From Sweltsa coloradensis (lineage: Eukaryota; Arthropoda; Insecta; Plecoptera; Chloroperlidae), in assembly GCA_024449915.1 (NCBI GenBank), contig JAMZAV010000810.1, positions 186,001 through 250,000 on the forward strand: a DNA stretch of 64,000 bases, written 5' to 3'. Position numbers and translations under genes: made by a program. Under the pieces are notes generated by a model. It had not been told where the DNA came from. It ran no database searches and worked only from the letters and a program-made list of their open reading frames with translations. Shown piece after piece: positions 1 to 13,270 of this stretch (positions are counted from its first letter, which is position 1; every line of letters begins with the position of its first letter).

Positions 1-922
1 ATCCGTAATTATTTTACCCGTGGGCGAATCCAGACCAGAGCGACCACACAAAATAATGTGAAACGAGTTTCTAAGAGGCTGAAATCGAGTGTGACGTATT
101 GTTACATTTCGGAAGGTTTATTACTCTGAATCGAGTATGTAGTACTAAAGAGCAATAAAATATTCAATGACATTAAAATCCGGTCCTGCAAACCGGTAAA
201 ATCCGGTCGAAAGTTCTTTGCAAAGAACTTTATATTTATGTTTTTCTTTCTTTGACATTTTACATCGCCAATAAAAATTCAAAAAAATTGGAATTATGCG
301 TTGCTACATATTATCAAAGTACACTCTTTTCAAAATATATAGGCAATATTATAGGTAATAGCATAGGTAATAGGTAATATCAAAAGTTCAGAAGTTATTG
401 ATAAAAAGTATAATGTTGGCCTCATCAAATTTAAACACTAGATGAACAATAGAACGAGATGTTAAGTTTAATTGTTTTATAATATATGGTAAGAATTTTA
501 ACTCTTACAAATTTGACTATCACCTTACGAATGAATTTGCAATCAATACAAACACACAAATGTGCTAAAAAAAACTCCCAAAATATAAGTAATCTTTGGT
601 AGGGCTAACTCAAATAAATAATTATCTACCGTATAATAAGTGTTTCTTTCCTACCAAACGAGTTGTGAATCCATAAAGCAGGATATTTGGATGCCGAGTT
701 TGCAGCCAAGGATCTCGCTACTATAGTTTGATGATTCCCCGATCACTGTTTCAAACTTTTTGGCAATCCTCATATTTGTTAGAGTGGGAACGTCTACTCT
801 AATGAATCGATTTTATCTTTTCATCTTCTTCATTTTTTTATTTTCTTTTTTCCTTTTCTTATTTAGTATATATGTGTTTGATTTTAATTTAGTTAATTTT
901 AATTTCCATTCATTTCAAAGTT

Positions 923-953
<31 letters not shown>
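923..953. repeat. (AAT)n microsatellite
   Basis: About ten AAT units. It adjoins the 3-prime end of the minus-strand LINE remnant to its right and is probably that element's tail. Confidence 0.9.
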
Positions 954-956
<3 letters not shown>

Positions 957-1420
957 AACACCCGGTTCCAACATAAGTCAGGTCGGGGGGTGACGTATCA
1001 CCAGTTTCTCAGGCTGTGGACTTTCAGTACTTGCTAGCCAGGCTCCCTAATCTTCTTCTATGTCTTCTACGACAGGAATTTTTTTTCTACCAGTTCTCTC
1101 AATTTCTTTCTATCCTCCCAGTCTTTCTTCATTAATTCTATCCCATGATTTCCCTCTTTCTTCAACGTTCCATTTTATTTGGTCCCTCCATCTATCTCTT
1201 GGGCGTCCAACTCTTCTTACTCCTTCTCCCCCCCCCCATGTGCGTTCAAATTCTCTTCTTGGGATTCTATCTTGTTTCATTCTTCGTACGTGTCCATACC
1301 ATCAAAGTCTTTCTGATTCCTATTTAATTTTGTAGACTTTCCACTCCTAGTTTGTTTCTTATTGTTTTGCTCCGTACCTTGTCTATTTTCGTTAAGGCTA
1401 CACTATTAGAAGTTATTCTT
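940..1420 (-). mobile_element. LINE 3-prime fragment (minus)
   Basis: Read on the minus strand, a degraded peptide contains VGRPRDRWRDQIKWNVEE and similar, the Arg/Gly-Arg-Pro tail typical of the C-terminus of many non-LTR retrotransposon ORF2 proteins. No RT motifs remain. Confidence 0.6.
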
Positions 1421-4400
1421 GAAATGTTATAATTTGTTTTATTATTTTGTAAGCACGCATGTGTTTAGTTGAAAATTTGTTGACCTCCGCTGAAATGGAG
1501 CACACACTGTAGAAATGGTGAGCAAACTGCTAAATGGACATCGGGCGCGTAGCCCAGTACCATGAAAGATGAAGGAGTTCTCCTATCAGATTTCGTTATT
1601 CCCGGAAGCCAAGGCGCGCAATGTTTGAATCGTTTGTTCTATCTGAACTTTGAAGGCTGTGAGATTGACGGCGTGTGTTCTCGGAACTCTCTGTGTGAAA
1701 TGTTGTTAATTGGTGGCGCGCGATCACAGATTTTGATATATTTCCGCGCATGCGTATACACGACTGTGCGTCCGCGACGTGAATGCGAAATATACGAAGT
1801 TGGGTTCCCAACAGAGGAAACGAACAGATCGTCGAAGAAAATAAAATAAAAATAAAAGAATTCTGTGCGTTGCAACAAATTATTAGTCATAATACGAGAA
1901 ATTGACATCAACCACATGAAACTTCAATTATTTAAAGCAGCTGTTTATGCCAGTTTACCATCATGCCTAATTTGTCACTCTTGTCACCTTATCAACTTTT
2001 CACCGGTTTTGTATTTTATAACCTCATTTTTTTCTTCATTCATCTTGGGCTTTTAGCCATTTTTTATATACTTTTGTCATTCAATTTTTTTTCTTGTATT
2101 TGTTGTAAAATTTTAATTTTATAGTACTTGTTCATGTATTTAATGATTTGTTTAACGTATTTGTATTGTTTTGAATTGTATTTTGAATTGAATAGTTTAA
2201 GTTACCTAACACCAAATAAAATAAAATAAAATATGATCTTTTTGTTGGCGGTGCCAGGTTGATTTTACAAATCATAGATACTAATATACCCTCCAAACCT
2301 ACCATTAAAAAATGTTCCTTGCTTATTCTTTCATACAATGGTGGAGGTGCCGGGCATCTGATTTTTCAAACTTTCTGGGGGGGGGGGCTTCCCCCTTACA
2401 CCCCGGGTCACCAAAAACATTCTGCATCATCCTTGTTGAAGGGCAATGCCAACAAAAACGCATGTTAATCTAACGTCGTGTTCATTTTTTATCGTGAGAC
2501 GTGACACACGCACAGACGGACACATAACGGACGGAAAAGTGATGCTTAAGCTTTGCACCCTTATAAGGACCGTTTCAGTTCATCGTGTAAAAGTGTTTAT
2601 GTCTAAGTACCTACACTTAAGACAAAATGTTTCTTTTATGTCTAAGTACCTACACTAGCGCGATTATCGACTGAAAGTAAAACACTTGTTTCTGACAGCC
2701 ACGAGAGCGAAATTTAAAAAGTTAAAAAAAAAAACAAGGTTAAAATACAGCAATACAGGTTTAAGTGAATTTTTAGAATATTTCCTGTATCCTTTTTCTA
2801 AAGTCTAATACTTTTTCCAATATAGCCAAGATTTTTTAAATAATTTTTGTCATTTTGGATTATGTAAAAAAATCGGCAACTTTTGCAATTTTTTTTTTTT
2901 TTCAAGAATGATCTACATTGAGCTTTGATAATCTTCGACTATAGGGCCTATATACACCAATGAGAGTCGGAAGTCCCAGTTCAAATTCCAGTCGGGTTGG
3001 ATTTTGTTATTTTGTAATTTTGTCCATGTCCTTGCTTGACACTCATGCAAAGTTTCCTACATATAACACTTGCTTGCGTGTACACTGAGAAAAACCTTAC
3101 AAATATCTTCAGTGAAGATTGCCAGCTGGTCGAATCGATACGAACGATTAACCCACCGAATTTAAGTGACAATTAACGTGTGATCTATCTCTTATACATC
3201 ACCCTTTTATCGAACACAAAATAAAAGTGCTACAAAAAAGAAGTTCCATAAACTTGAGAAAATAACCGTCGTATATCTTGTATATTCTCAGATAGCTCAT
3301 TATTAACATGATGAATGTTCTAGAGCGATTTGTGAAATAATTTGCTGGTATAGTAGGGTGGGAATGAGAACCACTAATAACCTTAGTCGTCTTATAATAA
3401 GCGTACGAGGCAACATTTAGGAAAGAGCTTCCGCAAAGTCAGTAGGTACTTATTAAAATAATTATTGATAAATACCTTTAAACACCTCTTAAGCAATCAT
3501 GCAAAATAGGTTCTAGCATCGACGAAAAGTTGGTTGCTTATTACAACAAGGCAGCTAGCCTATCTGGCTTGAATTTAATGGATATATACTACTTAGAGGT
3601 CTATTAGTGGCCAACTAACTCCCATATAAGGGGAATTTATAAGGAAATTAAAAAGAAACATTTTATTAAGTATGGATATTTTTCGTCTAAAAATTGTGTT
3701 AATTATAATGAACTGGGCCTTAGTTTGTAGTTAACGGTTTGGTGAGGAATCTTTAAAATTTCGATATAATTATTTATATTTATTGTTTCATCGTCATTCG
3801 TTTGAATCAGTGCGAAACTGCGCATTGCAGTGAATTGCTGCACTTCTAGCATTATTAAGCTTACAGTGAAACAGCCATTTAAAGCATACATTAAAATCAA
3901 ACGCAACACTGCGACGAATCTAATAACAAATTCAAACCATACAATGTAATAAAACCATTATTTGAAAGTAGTCATTCCCTTGAAAACAATAGGTGTTCCA
4001 CATTCAGGACAAAGTGGGGTACAATTATAAAACGACACCAATAAGAATCGTTGCAAGTTGCAAGTAGCAGCTGTTCGAATCATGAGTACTCTACACGGCA
4101 GTCTGAGTCTGATGGCAAGTTATAAGGAGCCACACCCTAGGACTAGAGATTCGCCAATCTTTGCAGGTGCTACATTCATCATGCGAGTAGCGACAAAGAC
4201 CATGTCTACTATAGTACGTGGTCGGAATGCGTTTAGCAAGGGCCATTCACATGTATTTTCATATGATGACTGATTGATTCGTCAGAACTCATCAAGGCAA
4301 GTCGTATTCGCGATGGGGTGTCAGTCAATATTATTTGAACAAATCGGCAACTATGAATGACAGAAAGTTGTTTGGTGGGATTTGCCTAGCCCGTCTGTCT

Positions 4401-4527
4401 GATGTGTTGCATTCGTGTGTTTATTCCCAAACTCAGTGACATAGGAAAATGTTTTGATGGTTGTGTGATTGGTGAATGGTGATATCGATGATGAGTAATT
4501 ATTCGATGATCTTGATGTGATGGGGAT

Positions 4528-4650
4528 TGATTGATTGATTGATTGATTAAGGTCTTTATTTTAAGGCGGGATTAAGGCTAGTGAAACCTTATCTTCCATC
4601 CAACCTTTAAGGAGGTACCCTACATTACATTGCATTTTGTATGGTGTTGA
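4528..4650 (-). mobile_element. LINE 3-prime end with (TCAA)n tail
   Basis: Minus strand reads through a short 3-prime UTR ending AATAAAGACC and then repeated TCAA units (4528-4549 on plus as ATTG), the layout of a LINE tail. Confidence 0.5.
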
Positions 4651-7600
4651 TAATATACTATAGGCCTAACAACTACTTAAATAATAATAACAATAATAAT
4701 GAAGGCCTAATGAAAATTATAGATAATTAGAACACAAAGTAATTGGCCTGATGAAAATTACACATAATTAATTGACTAATTAATTAATGATTAATAAGGG
4801 AGAGGTGAAGGAGTGGAGGGGGGGGGGGATTGTAAAATATGACAATATGATAGTAATAGCAATAGCATAGACCATAGAGTATAGGCAAAATACTAATATA
4901 AACATCCTTACATAATAGGCTATATGACATGTACTGATAGGTAACAATTCAGGGTTCGAGTTGGTGACTGCAAGATTTAAAAGTTGATAAAATAGTAATG
5001 ATATCCTACCTCACTTCCAACAATAAGAGGTGGGAGGCTCTGATCAGACTCTTGGTATGTAAATGATATAACGTCACAAAATAAAAACAATAGTTACCAG
5101 ATAACTACTTGTTATTAATAAAATAAAAGATAGAAATACTTATAAAAGCAATAGCGGAGTAAACGCACCAATGCTAATCATCATCAATCATCAGGTATAA
5201 TCATACTTTATGACGGTGATAACGATAGTACTTAGAGAAATAATGATATTAATAATAGTGAAACTATAAAAACAAGCTTTAAGTGCAATTGTCTTTAAGG
5301 CTAATTACTCTAGCAAAGAGCAGAGCCAACAAAATCGTGACTAAGCATAGTACAAACAACCTCTTGATGATGAGATTGATAATGTAAAACATATTAGGCC
5401 TAATAGATCCATGATAAGTTATAACAATTAGATTTAAGTGTAATTGCTGTTGTGGTCGTATTAACTGTGTGGATCTTAATTTATTTAGAAGAGTATTTAA
5501 CCAAAGATTACAACTCTTAATTATTAATACGAATAGGCCTAGAGCCTACATAAATCATAATCATCATCATCATCATATTTGTAGTTCCAATCACAATAAT
5601 TTTTTTCAAAAAATGAAGTGGCAAAGTGCAGGCCTTTGCCGTCCCGTCATACCCATACGGTACCTTGTAACTTAACATGTCTTCCACTTAAAAATAAAAT
5701 AAAATATGTTTCTTGAGATACGCAGAAAAACAATGTGTTTGCATCGGGGTTTGTGAAAGTGAGTGTGGAAGATGGTAGACGGGTTTTTATTTTAAACAAT
5801 TTTTAATTTTGTAATTAATAAAATACTAATTAATGCAAAATACACCAATTAACCCCTAAATATATTTATATATTATAAGTAGGTACCGGTTCCTACTTTG
5901 TTTCGGTCAACGAGGGGGTCTATTTCAACAAAATATCCATAGCCTAACTAAAATACTGTCCAACAAGAAACTAACAGACAATGACCTCCAATCCTTCTCC
6001 CCCTACCCCTCATAACTTAGTTTATATAGGGGCACAACTTGCACTTGGGTTTTATAATTTATAACTTTATATTGGTAACTGTAATTTGTGCTTGGTTCAG
6101 CAGAAAAAAAGACCCTATGGCCTGAACAGGGCCATAACTAAGGGTATAAAAATTACCCGGGTATGTTTGGGTAAAGTACTACATGACCTTGTACAATGGG
6201 GGTCTGGGGGGAGGCCTCTCAGGAAATGAGGTCCGGGGCGCATAACCCCTGAAAATTTTTCTTTTTTTGATTATTTTTGATTGATTGATTTGATGATTTA
6301 ACGAGTTTTAGGAATTTTTTTTATAACATTTGTTGCTAGTGACTAGACTATTAGCAGTTTACAATGGTCTACTCCAGATTTTTTACCCGGGTTACCCAAC
6401 CCTAGTGTGGTGGTCGGCCTTAAGCTTTGCCAAGCTATAAAATAGAGACTCTTTTACTATTACTATTATATTGTTTTGACTTTTGAGTTTCATTTTGTGA
6501 CTGAAATAATTGCTACTTTTTATTTCACAAAATCAGTTAGGCATGACCCAAGTTCATTCATCCACTAGGTCTATATTTTAAGATTCTATATATTTCATAA
6601 TAGGGATGTTGATTTAATTAAGATTATACACTTACACACGAGTACGCGATGGCTAGGTAGGCCTACCGATACTAAATAAAATGCAATACATGCAATATGG
6701 CCATGTAACGCATGTGTAGTTGGATACTACCCTACCGTCTACCGGTACTCTTCAAATTAAAAAGCTCAAATTCACCTACTAAACCGTCATCTCACTAGAG
6801 ATGTAGAAGGTAATGAGATCACTGATACAATATATTGTAATGAAGTTAATCGATACCTCGCGTTTTAATCTCTGGTAGTAATCAACCACTTACAAAATTA
6901 ATTAAGTAAGCCCCACTCTATTTATATACATAAATAAATGTAGCTATCATATTTGTAGCACTGGAAAATAGGGTGTGGTCAAATGTGTAAGATAGGCTAA
7001 TACTACATTGCACTGTGGGAGTGGTAGGCTTACTCTATGCTGCTTGTTGTTTTGTTCTCATTACGGTACTTGTTGATCCCATAGGAATAGAATCATAGAT
7101 AGACCCATTGCCTATCTGTAATTAGAGTTTATTTTCTTATGCATGATAATTGTATAGCCTAGGGAGACTAAAATAAAACCATCCACCCACGTTCAAAATT
7201 TTTTTTAGAGTAGGAGGGCCTACCTACCCTACCCTACCTATTACATTGTATCAAGTAGCTTGCCTACATAGGCCTAAACAGGATCTATGCTAAATTCAAT
7301 TAATTGGCAAAAAATGCCTAGCCTAAATTCCTACGGTACATTTAATGAAATTCATTATTGCATTCGTTGCATTATAATGCATTAGGCCCTATGACTCAGC
7401 CTAGATAGGCCTTCTTATAGGGAGTCGGAGCCCCCTAAATTAAATCGGAGCCTTCTACAAGATTTCCTTCGCTCCTACGTCCATGTTGGGAACCTCGCAT
7501 AAGAGAAACTTCTAATTGGTGAAAAATCCCGCCCACTAAACTGCAGATGCAAGTTCTAACTAAGTAGGCCTCTTTGATTATGATTAAGTATATTCATGGC

Positions 7601-8541
7601 CCAACCAAGAGTGCTTATCAACCTTAGCATGCTACTGTACCACCTGCATATAGGACCTAAGGGCTCGCAGATGACAGCACCAGCCTATGAGTTCAAGTAG
7701 TTGCAACTCTTGCCTTGCAACTGGGAGGCCAGGGTTCGAGGCTGGGTAGGGGCGGGATTTTGTAATTTCTCAATGTTATGCTTGTATATAGGTAACACGT
7801 TACACGTTTTTCTCAGCCTTGAAATGCATTACAATTGGTAAAATTGATTATTTGTGTATTGTGAATGTGATTGTTGTAGATGAGAATGAAGATGAAGGAT
7901 CATTAGTAGGCCTACCGGTAGGTATCTACATTAATCAGTTGAATAGCCCATGACTGAGTGATATGAACTCACCTTGGGAGAATAGGGGAAGGGCTACACT
8001 TCAAGTGTGTACAGGCAGAATGGACCACCGCGTATGTATAAATCCACGGCCGATTTATAAAGAACTTGAACTTGAATCTTCAAGAAGTTGATTTTGAAGA
8101 GGTAACAAATAAAGAGATAAAAGCTAGGAATGGGAAGATTGTAATGTTTCTGGGAGAAATATGGGCGTTTCACTGGCCGCGGGGAGTATTGAAATTTGAG
8201 TTGGCGACCATATAAGAAGATATATTCGGATATATTCGAACTCTACACTGACATTTTGTAACGAACACTTACTTCGAAAACTGCGCGAAAATCGAACAAC
8301 TCTACCGTAACCGACCGTGACTGACCGAGCCATCGATCCGAGCGGAAAATGATACAAGTAGAGCAACCTGTCGGTGAATGCGTTAACCACCACGGCACTT
8401 CGTAAAATATTCCAGACCAACCAACTTTACGCCACAAGTTTCCACTAGGATAGTAGGACCTAACCTAACAATCTTGACAAGTCGTAATGAAACCTATGCA
8501 AAATCAATATCTAGGATGCTAATTAGGTGATTATTACTGAC

Positions 8542-8687
8542 CTAAAGAGCAAATGTTTATCCCACACGGTGTCAGCTGGCATTCCCATCGGTATTAGCAT
8601 ATCAGGATGCGAATCCAAATGGATGATCGTGTTTGCTTCCAGAGGAAGGTGTTTCGAACCCATACATCGATATATAAAAGGAAGCAC
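8542..8687 (-). CDS. C5orf22: C5orf22-like exon 2
   Basis: Internal exon, 146 nt, phase 0 in and phase 2 out, bounded by CAG acceptor and AG|GTCAGT donor. It carries the HLDSHPD motif, the most conserved segment of the UPF0489 family. Confidence 0.85.
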
Positions 8688-9015
8688 CTGAAACGATCCA
8701 AAATGATCATCATTAGCATAAATGAATATTAAAGGATAGTTTAGAACATAACAAGGTGTTACAAAGGTACACAAATGGGCAGCTCAACAGGTTGGGCCTA
8801 GGGTGTTTTGTTTGCATTGGCAAGTGACAGCTGCGGTCAATGTAGGTCAAGAACGCTTTCGCCGAAATTGTTGACCATTGAAAAATCGTTCGAAATTAAC
8901 AGAAACTTACATCGTTGTGATCCTCAACGATGTAGATCGGAAGTTCCTTGAATTTCTTGATCGAACCCGAAGTTAAAACGACACTTTTCGCGACACTTTT
9001 ACTAGTTTCGGCCAT
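8542..9015 (-). CDS. C5orf22: C5orf22 / UPF0489 homologue, first two coding exons (partial)
   Basis: Seen: exon 1 is 9015-8911 (ATG at 9015, 35 codons, ends in [12 protein letters not shown], then donor GTAAG). Exon 2 is 8687-8542 (acceptor CAG at 8689-8688, starts [15 protein letters not shown], contains [11 protein letters not shown] and MPADTVWDK, donor AG|GTCAG, phase 2). The joined peptide closely matches the N-terminus of the conserved eukaryotic UPF0489/C5orf22 family, whose molecular function is poorly known; the HxDSHPD motif resembles a metal-binding or hydrolase-like site (inference). The start is chosen because it is the first ATG of an open exon whose length is exactly 35 codons. 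The next family block (around NWIMPAVYAGH) was not found leftward, so the gene continues through a long intron beyond position 1 or through exons I could not see. Confidence 0.85.
8911..9015 (-). CDS. C5orf22: C5orf22-like exon 1
   Basis: Initiator exon, 105 nt, phase 0 out. It encodes a lysine/serine-rich leader followed by [11 protein letters not shown], the family's conserved start. The ATG is directly preceded by GTAGTGAA. Confidence 0.82.
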
Positions 9016-9200
9016 TTCACTACGCGCACACGTGGTTGACGTACTTCTTGACACTCCGCGGTGCCGAAACTCCGCCTTTTTTTTGCACGTGCGCCATTCT
9101 AATTATTCGCAAAGCGTGATGGGAATGTGCGCGAGATTTGAAATCTTGAACTCGGTTTCGAATGATACCGTCCGGCTTGACGGCAAACTCGCACCGCAAC
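9016..9200 (-). promoter_or_regulatory. probable promoter / 5-prime flank of the C5orf22-like gene
   Basis: CpG-richer than its surroundings, with GCACGTGCGC near 9090 and CATTCCCATCACGC (minus strand, about 9115-9130), which loosely resembles a ZNF143-type site. There is no TATA box at a suitable distance. Assignment rests on position upstream of the ATG and composition only. Confidence 0.35.
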
Positions 9201-9235
9201 GGTAATGCAAATGTCAAATGATGATGATTATGGTT

Positions 9236-9425
9236 GCTTAAACGTCTCGTAGTAATGCACTAAGGCTATTCGAGACAATGAGTGACAGGGTGATAGATGA
9301 CGATGAAGGACAATTACAAAAAAAAACATGCCTTATGCGGGACTCGAACCCACGTCCTCGTAAAGCCTTATACTTCTGACCTGCGCCCTGATCGTATGTG
9401 CCACCGCGGTCGGCTGAAGAATAAT
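9236..9425 (-). repeat. tRNA-derived SINE remnant
   Basis: Minus strand starts with an A-box-like GGTGGCACA stretch and a B-box GGGTTCGAGTCCCGC (about 9335-9350), followed by a tail shared with the element at 43225 (GGCTATTCGAGAC, plus strand). It does not fold as a full tRNA. Confidence 0.55.
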
Positions 9426-10329
9426 CGAGGCGAATGAAATCCGTTATCCATATAAATCAAATTAAAAATTAACTTTATCTTTTTGTTTCTCTAATCAAAA
9501 CTATACTAATTACTAATACAAGTAGTTTTCGGCATTTTGGTATGGATTACAAAACTCAAAAGTGTGTAGCAATCTGTACCAACCCCTGAAGTAATCTATC
9601 TGTGCTAGTAGGCCCGAGAAACCAATTTATTTTAAAAGTCGTAGTTGATAAAAATTCTGTAATATAAAATAGGCCAGTATAATTCACTGTAAAAAATTAA
9701 CTCTACTTACTTTAAAACTAAAATTTACTTATGTTGATACTTATGTTGTGTTATGTTTACTTATGTTGTGTTGTTGTGTGTTATAAAGTAGATAGAGCCA
9801 ACCTCACACATTTGATGTTTTATGTCTATCTTAGCGACAGACCGAAAGAGATTTTGCACGAGAGCGCGAGATGGATTCAGACTGTCAGTGTCACGGGTTC
9901 GATACCCACCACCAGGAATCCTGACTGAAAGTTTCTGCGGAGATTTTTGGCAGTCAATAATGTGAATTATAGGGAGTGATTCCTATTCCTCTTAAACAGC
10001 CTTTTGATATTCTCAAACAACTAACTTACATTCAAAGTATACCTACTATAAGATAGGATAGATAGGGACTTGTGGGAAGAGCAGACACTTAGGGCCCATC
10101 CTAAGAGAAAATTTGAATTATTGCTTTGCTGAGTGTACCAAATTTAAATTTCTTGTGGATAACCAAGGTGCTGCTCATCTTAGTGCCTAACTAGTAACTA
10201 ACTTTTGGAGTTGGCATTGGCAAGGACTCGATACCATGCGTTCGCATTAACTTAGATATTAAATGGACCGATTACCCAATGAACTGTGATTCTTGAAATC
10301 TTTAAACTTGATCTTAAAATGAATGATAA

Positions 10330-10565
10330 GTATGTAATTTGTTTGTCTACAACCATAATATTTATTATACGACGGTCGAGGGCAGAAATAATTTGAAATT
10401 ACTAAGATATGAATGTCCTAGGACTATTTGAGAGGACTCAGTCCCCAGCATTCGCCGAATTGGCTGAAGAAATCCTTGGATAAAACTTCTAGTTAGGTTG
10501 ACGAGCCGGACATCGAACCAGCGACCTTCCGATCTCGCGCGCCACACAGCTAAAAACGCGTAACT
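10330..10565 (-). repeat. tRNA-derived SINE remnant
   Basis: Minus strand shows GTGTGGCGCGCGAGATCGG, then GCTGGTTCGATGTCC, a B-box-like T arm, then a degraded body. Related T-arm pieces lie at about 9830-10080 and 10965-11060 on plus. Confidence 0.45.
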
Positions 10566-11893
10566 ATATATAGTTATTCGATTTCGAAAGTGATCTAGAC
10601 GAACCTCTAGTCCGTTTTACCTTTTGTTTGTTTTCTTAACCTTTTGGCCTATCTGATTTAAACCGTTTTAACTTTCATCATATTTAATTCAGTTTTCATT
10701 GCATTGATAACATATGGAATTACGCAAAACGATTAACTAAAAGTAAGTGATACACGTAGTGAATGTTGATAATGCCATCTGTATGGCAATAATTAAAAAC
10801 TGTTGTAACAACACTCTTGATTATTTCGTATTTTTGTCAATAATTTTATATCAATAATTACGTAGGCCTTTCAACTTGTCGGTGGTATTCCGTCTTTGTT
10901 TAGAGTACACTCCAATTTTCCCTCAAGAGTAGCACACATTCGTTATCATTCTTTCATATTTCACCGACAGAGGTGGGTGATGCATAAACGAACTAGACTT
11001 TGATTTGGGAGGTCCCGAATTCGCTACCCGCCAAACTGATAATCCTTACTTCTCTCAAATATCTCTATACGACACTCCCTTCACAACAGTTTTTACCTCT
11101 TTACCTAGAGGGACAAATGGATTGGCGATGAACAGGTTACGAAATACGAATAGATATGTTTATGGAGTGATGTCAATCATTGTATAATAATTATTTACTC
11201 TCAGATTTGACTGAGTGTTTTTTACTTTTTTAAATTGAGATGATCGCTCGATAGCGGTGACACATGCATATAACTGCGGTACCATACCTTTGCTGACTGA
11301 AGTTTACTTTAGCTTCCCAAAACTATTCAGTTTATTGATATTAAAAACTAGTGCGGTATGTATGTATGTTGTAGTAACTTTTAGCTGTACTACAAAATAG
11401 CTTTAATTTTGTTTGGTTAAAAATTGTAGTATTGTTTATCGATTGATTTAATACAGGCGATAAAAAATATTAAAATTTATGTTAAAAATCAATACAATGT
11501 CATATTACAATGTTATCTAAGACTTATTGGGCAAGCTTGGACAAACCAGGATTTCATGCAGGTGCAGGAGTTTATTCTGGAATGTTTTGTAGCTCTATCG
11601 ATTTTTCAATACGGTGTGGTTTGCGGTTGTGCCAGGTTCAAGTTAGAATGTGTGCATATCTCTATCAGTGCATTTTTTCAAAATATTGCTTACATTTTTT
11701 TTATTAGTTGACCCTAAATAGAAATAGGCCACCAAAGAGTTGTTTTGTAGATATTTACTAGAAAGCTTGTGTAGGAGAAAATTATTAGATACATTAAAAT
11801 GTTCTCTAACCGCGACATGAATATTATTATATTATTGATATATTAGCGAAGCTATAAGACTAATTTTCTCGTAGGATGGGCCCCAAGAGTTTA

Positions 11894-12304
11894 TGTGGCT
11901 CGTTGGTCTTGTGGTTAGCGTATCTGCTTCCAATGCAGAAGGTCCAGAGTTCGATTCTTGCCAAAGTCATAAGTTTTTTAACTTCTGATTTGTCCATCAG
12001 TCCTCGTCTTAGGAGTTTGTAAACGGAGACTTTGGAGCCGTCCTAGCAACGAAGAACATAATAAATTCAGAGTTGTTCTAAATCGGCCTTGTTAATTCTG
12101 GTGTTGATCTGCGGGTGTTTGCACTGTCCATACCACTGATTGCTATATTTCCTATTAAAAATATTGATCTTTGGTTGGTTATCGCTCACTCATCGATTGC
12201 GTTGGGGTCTACAGGGTTGGCTTGGTCGCTTTGATTTACTGTCCCCCACTGAAAATCAGTTATATAACTGAGTGGGTACTCTAAATACAATTTATTTTAT
12301 TTTA
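11894..12304 (+). repeat. tRNA-derived SINE, full-length copy
   Basis: tRNA-like head (TGGTTAGCGTATCTGCTTCC, then AGAGTTCGATTCTTGCC), a unique body with AATCGGCCTTGTTAATTC, and a tail containing the palindrome CAGTTATATAACTG before ATTTATTTT. The closest relative in the window is the minus copy at 19404-19830. Confidence 0.8.
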
Positions 12305-12529
12305 ATCCGTGGTAAAAAAACACACAAAGATTCGATTCTTTTGAGTGAAAATTGTAGTTCGAAAAATAGTGAAGAATGTAGGTATTGGCCCCATCCATGT
12401 GAAATTCACTGGATTTGGCAATCACGCAATGTTTTAAATGGACAATGATTTTGAACATTTTCGTGAAAGTATATCGCAGTAAACTGCATTTTATTACACT
12501 ATACCGGGTACGAGTATTTTCCACCTACC

Positions 12530-12905
12530 TGCAAGGTCCTGGTGCACTGCACAGAGAGTCAGGAGCGATGCGACGCCATGGACACGTTGAGCAAGAGCCA
12601 ATTTCAAAGTTATGGCTTGTGAATATGATCGGTAACTTTGAAGCCATCCTAGCAACAATGCACAGAATAAATTCAAAGGTTGTACCGAATTAGACTTGTT
12701 GATTCTGGTGCTGTCCACGGGTGGAATCGTGTCCAACTTGCTTGATTGGTGTTTCCTATTTAGAATGGTCTCTTGTTAGCCAATTTTTGACTGTCAATGG
12801 TGAGAAGAGTTGGCGTGTTCTGCTTTAAATTAAAGTCCTGTACGGTACTGAAAACCAGTTATATGTGGCTGAGTGAGTAGGCTCTAAATACAAATTTATT
12901 TATTT
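12530..12905 (+). repeat. diverged SINE copy of the same superfamily
   Basis: Shares the middle (TTGATTCTGGTGCTGTCC) and the CAGTTATAT...CTCTAAATACA tail, but has a different head. Nearest relative: 53490-53815. Confidence 0.65.
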
Positions 12906-12954
12906 CACCAACGTGTAAAAGACCTAGTGGGGGGTAGAGATATCATACCAATTC

Positions 12955-13270
12955 TTAAGTATGCAACATAAACCTGGAATGGGTGAAAGAGAAGAGAACA
13001 CAATTCAGGCAGCGGACATGAGATTCCTCAGAAACACAGTGGGTAAGATGAGAAGAAACACAACCATTAGAGATAATTATGATAAGAGAACATGCCCAAT
13101 GTATGACGAATACTAATGGATGGAAGGGGGAGACCTACGGACAAGAGGAAATAGGTGGGAAGATACGGAAGAGATATAGGTAGGAGGATAGAAAGAAGTG
13201 GAAGAATTAGTTTGGACAACCCAATCCAACCCTTCTAAAAGCAAAAAACAGCAATGGATGATGATGCCAT
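12955..13270 (+). mobile_element. LINE 3-prime fragment
   Basis: Degraded translation QAADMRFLRNTVGKMRRN...GNRWEDTEE, the C-terminal tail typical of RTE/Jockey-like ORF2 proteins, ending in ATGATGATG. Confidence 0.6.

Larger units (their letters stand above)
1..8541. other. non-coding: intron of the C5orf22-like gene or its flank
   Basis: No host exon recognised on either strand. It contains a LINE tail (940-1420), tRNA-like SINE remnants (about 2960-3170 and 7660-7830), a LINE 3-prime terminus with (TCAA)n (4528-4650), GA/AT-rich filler and many AGGCCT words. Confidence 0.55.

Noticed and set aside
1562..1917. Overlapping open frames on both strands near 1.6-1.9 kb
   Set aside because: No family resemblance, no splice context, and no support as exons of the C5orf22-like gene.
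11896..11968. Possible tRNA gene
   Set aside because: Head of a SINE: the acceptor stem is not paired, and the same sequence recurs with a common tail.
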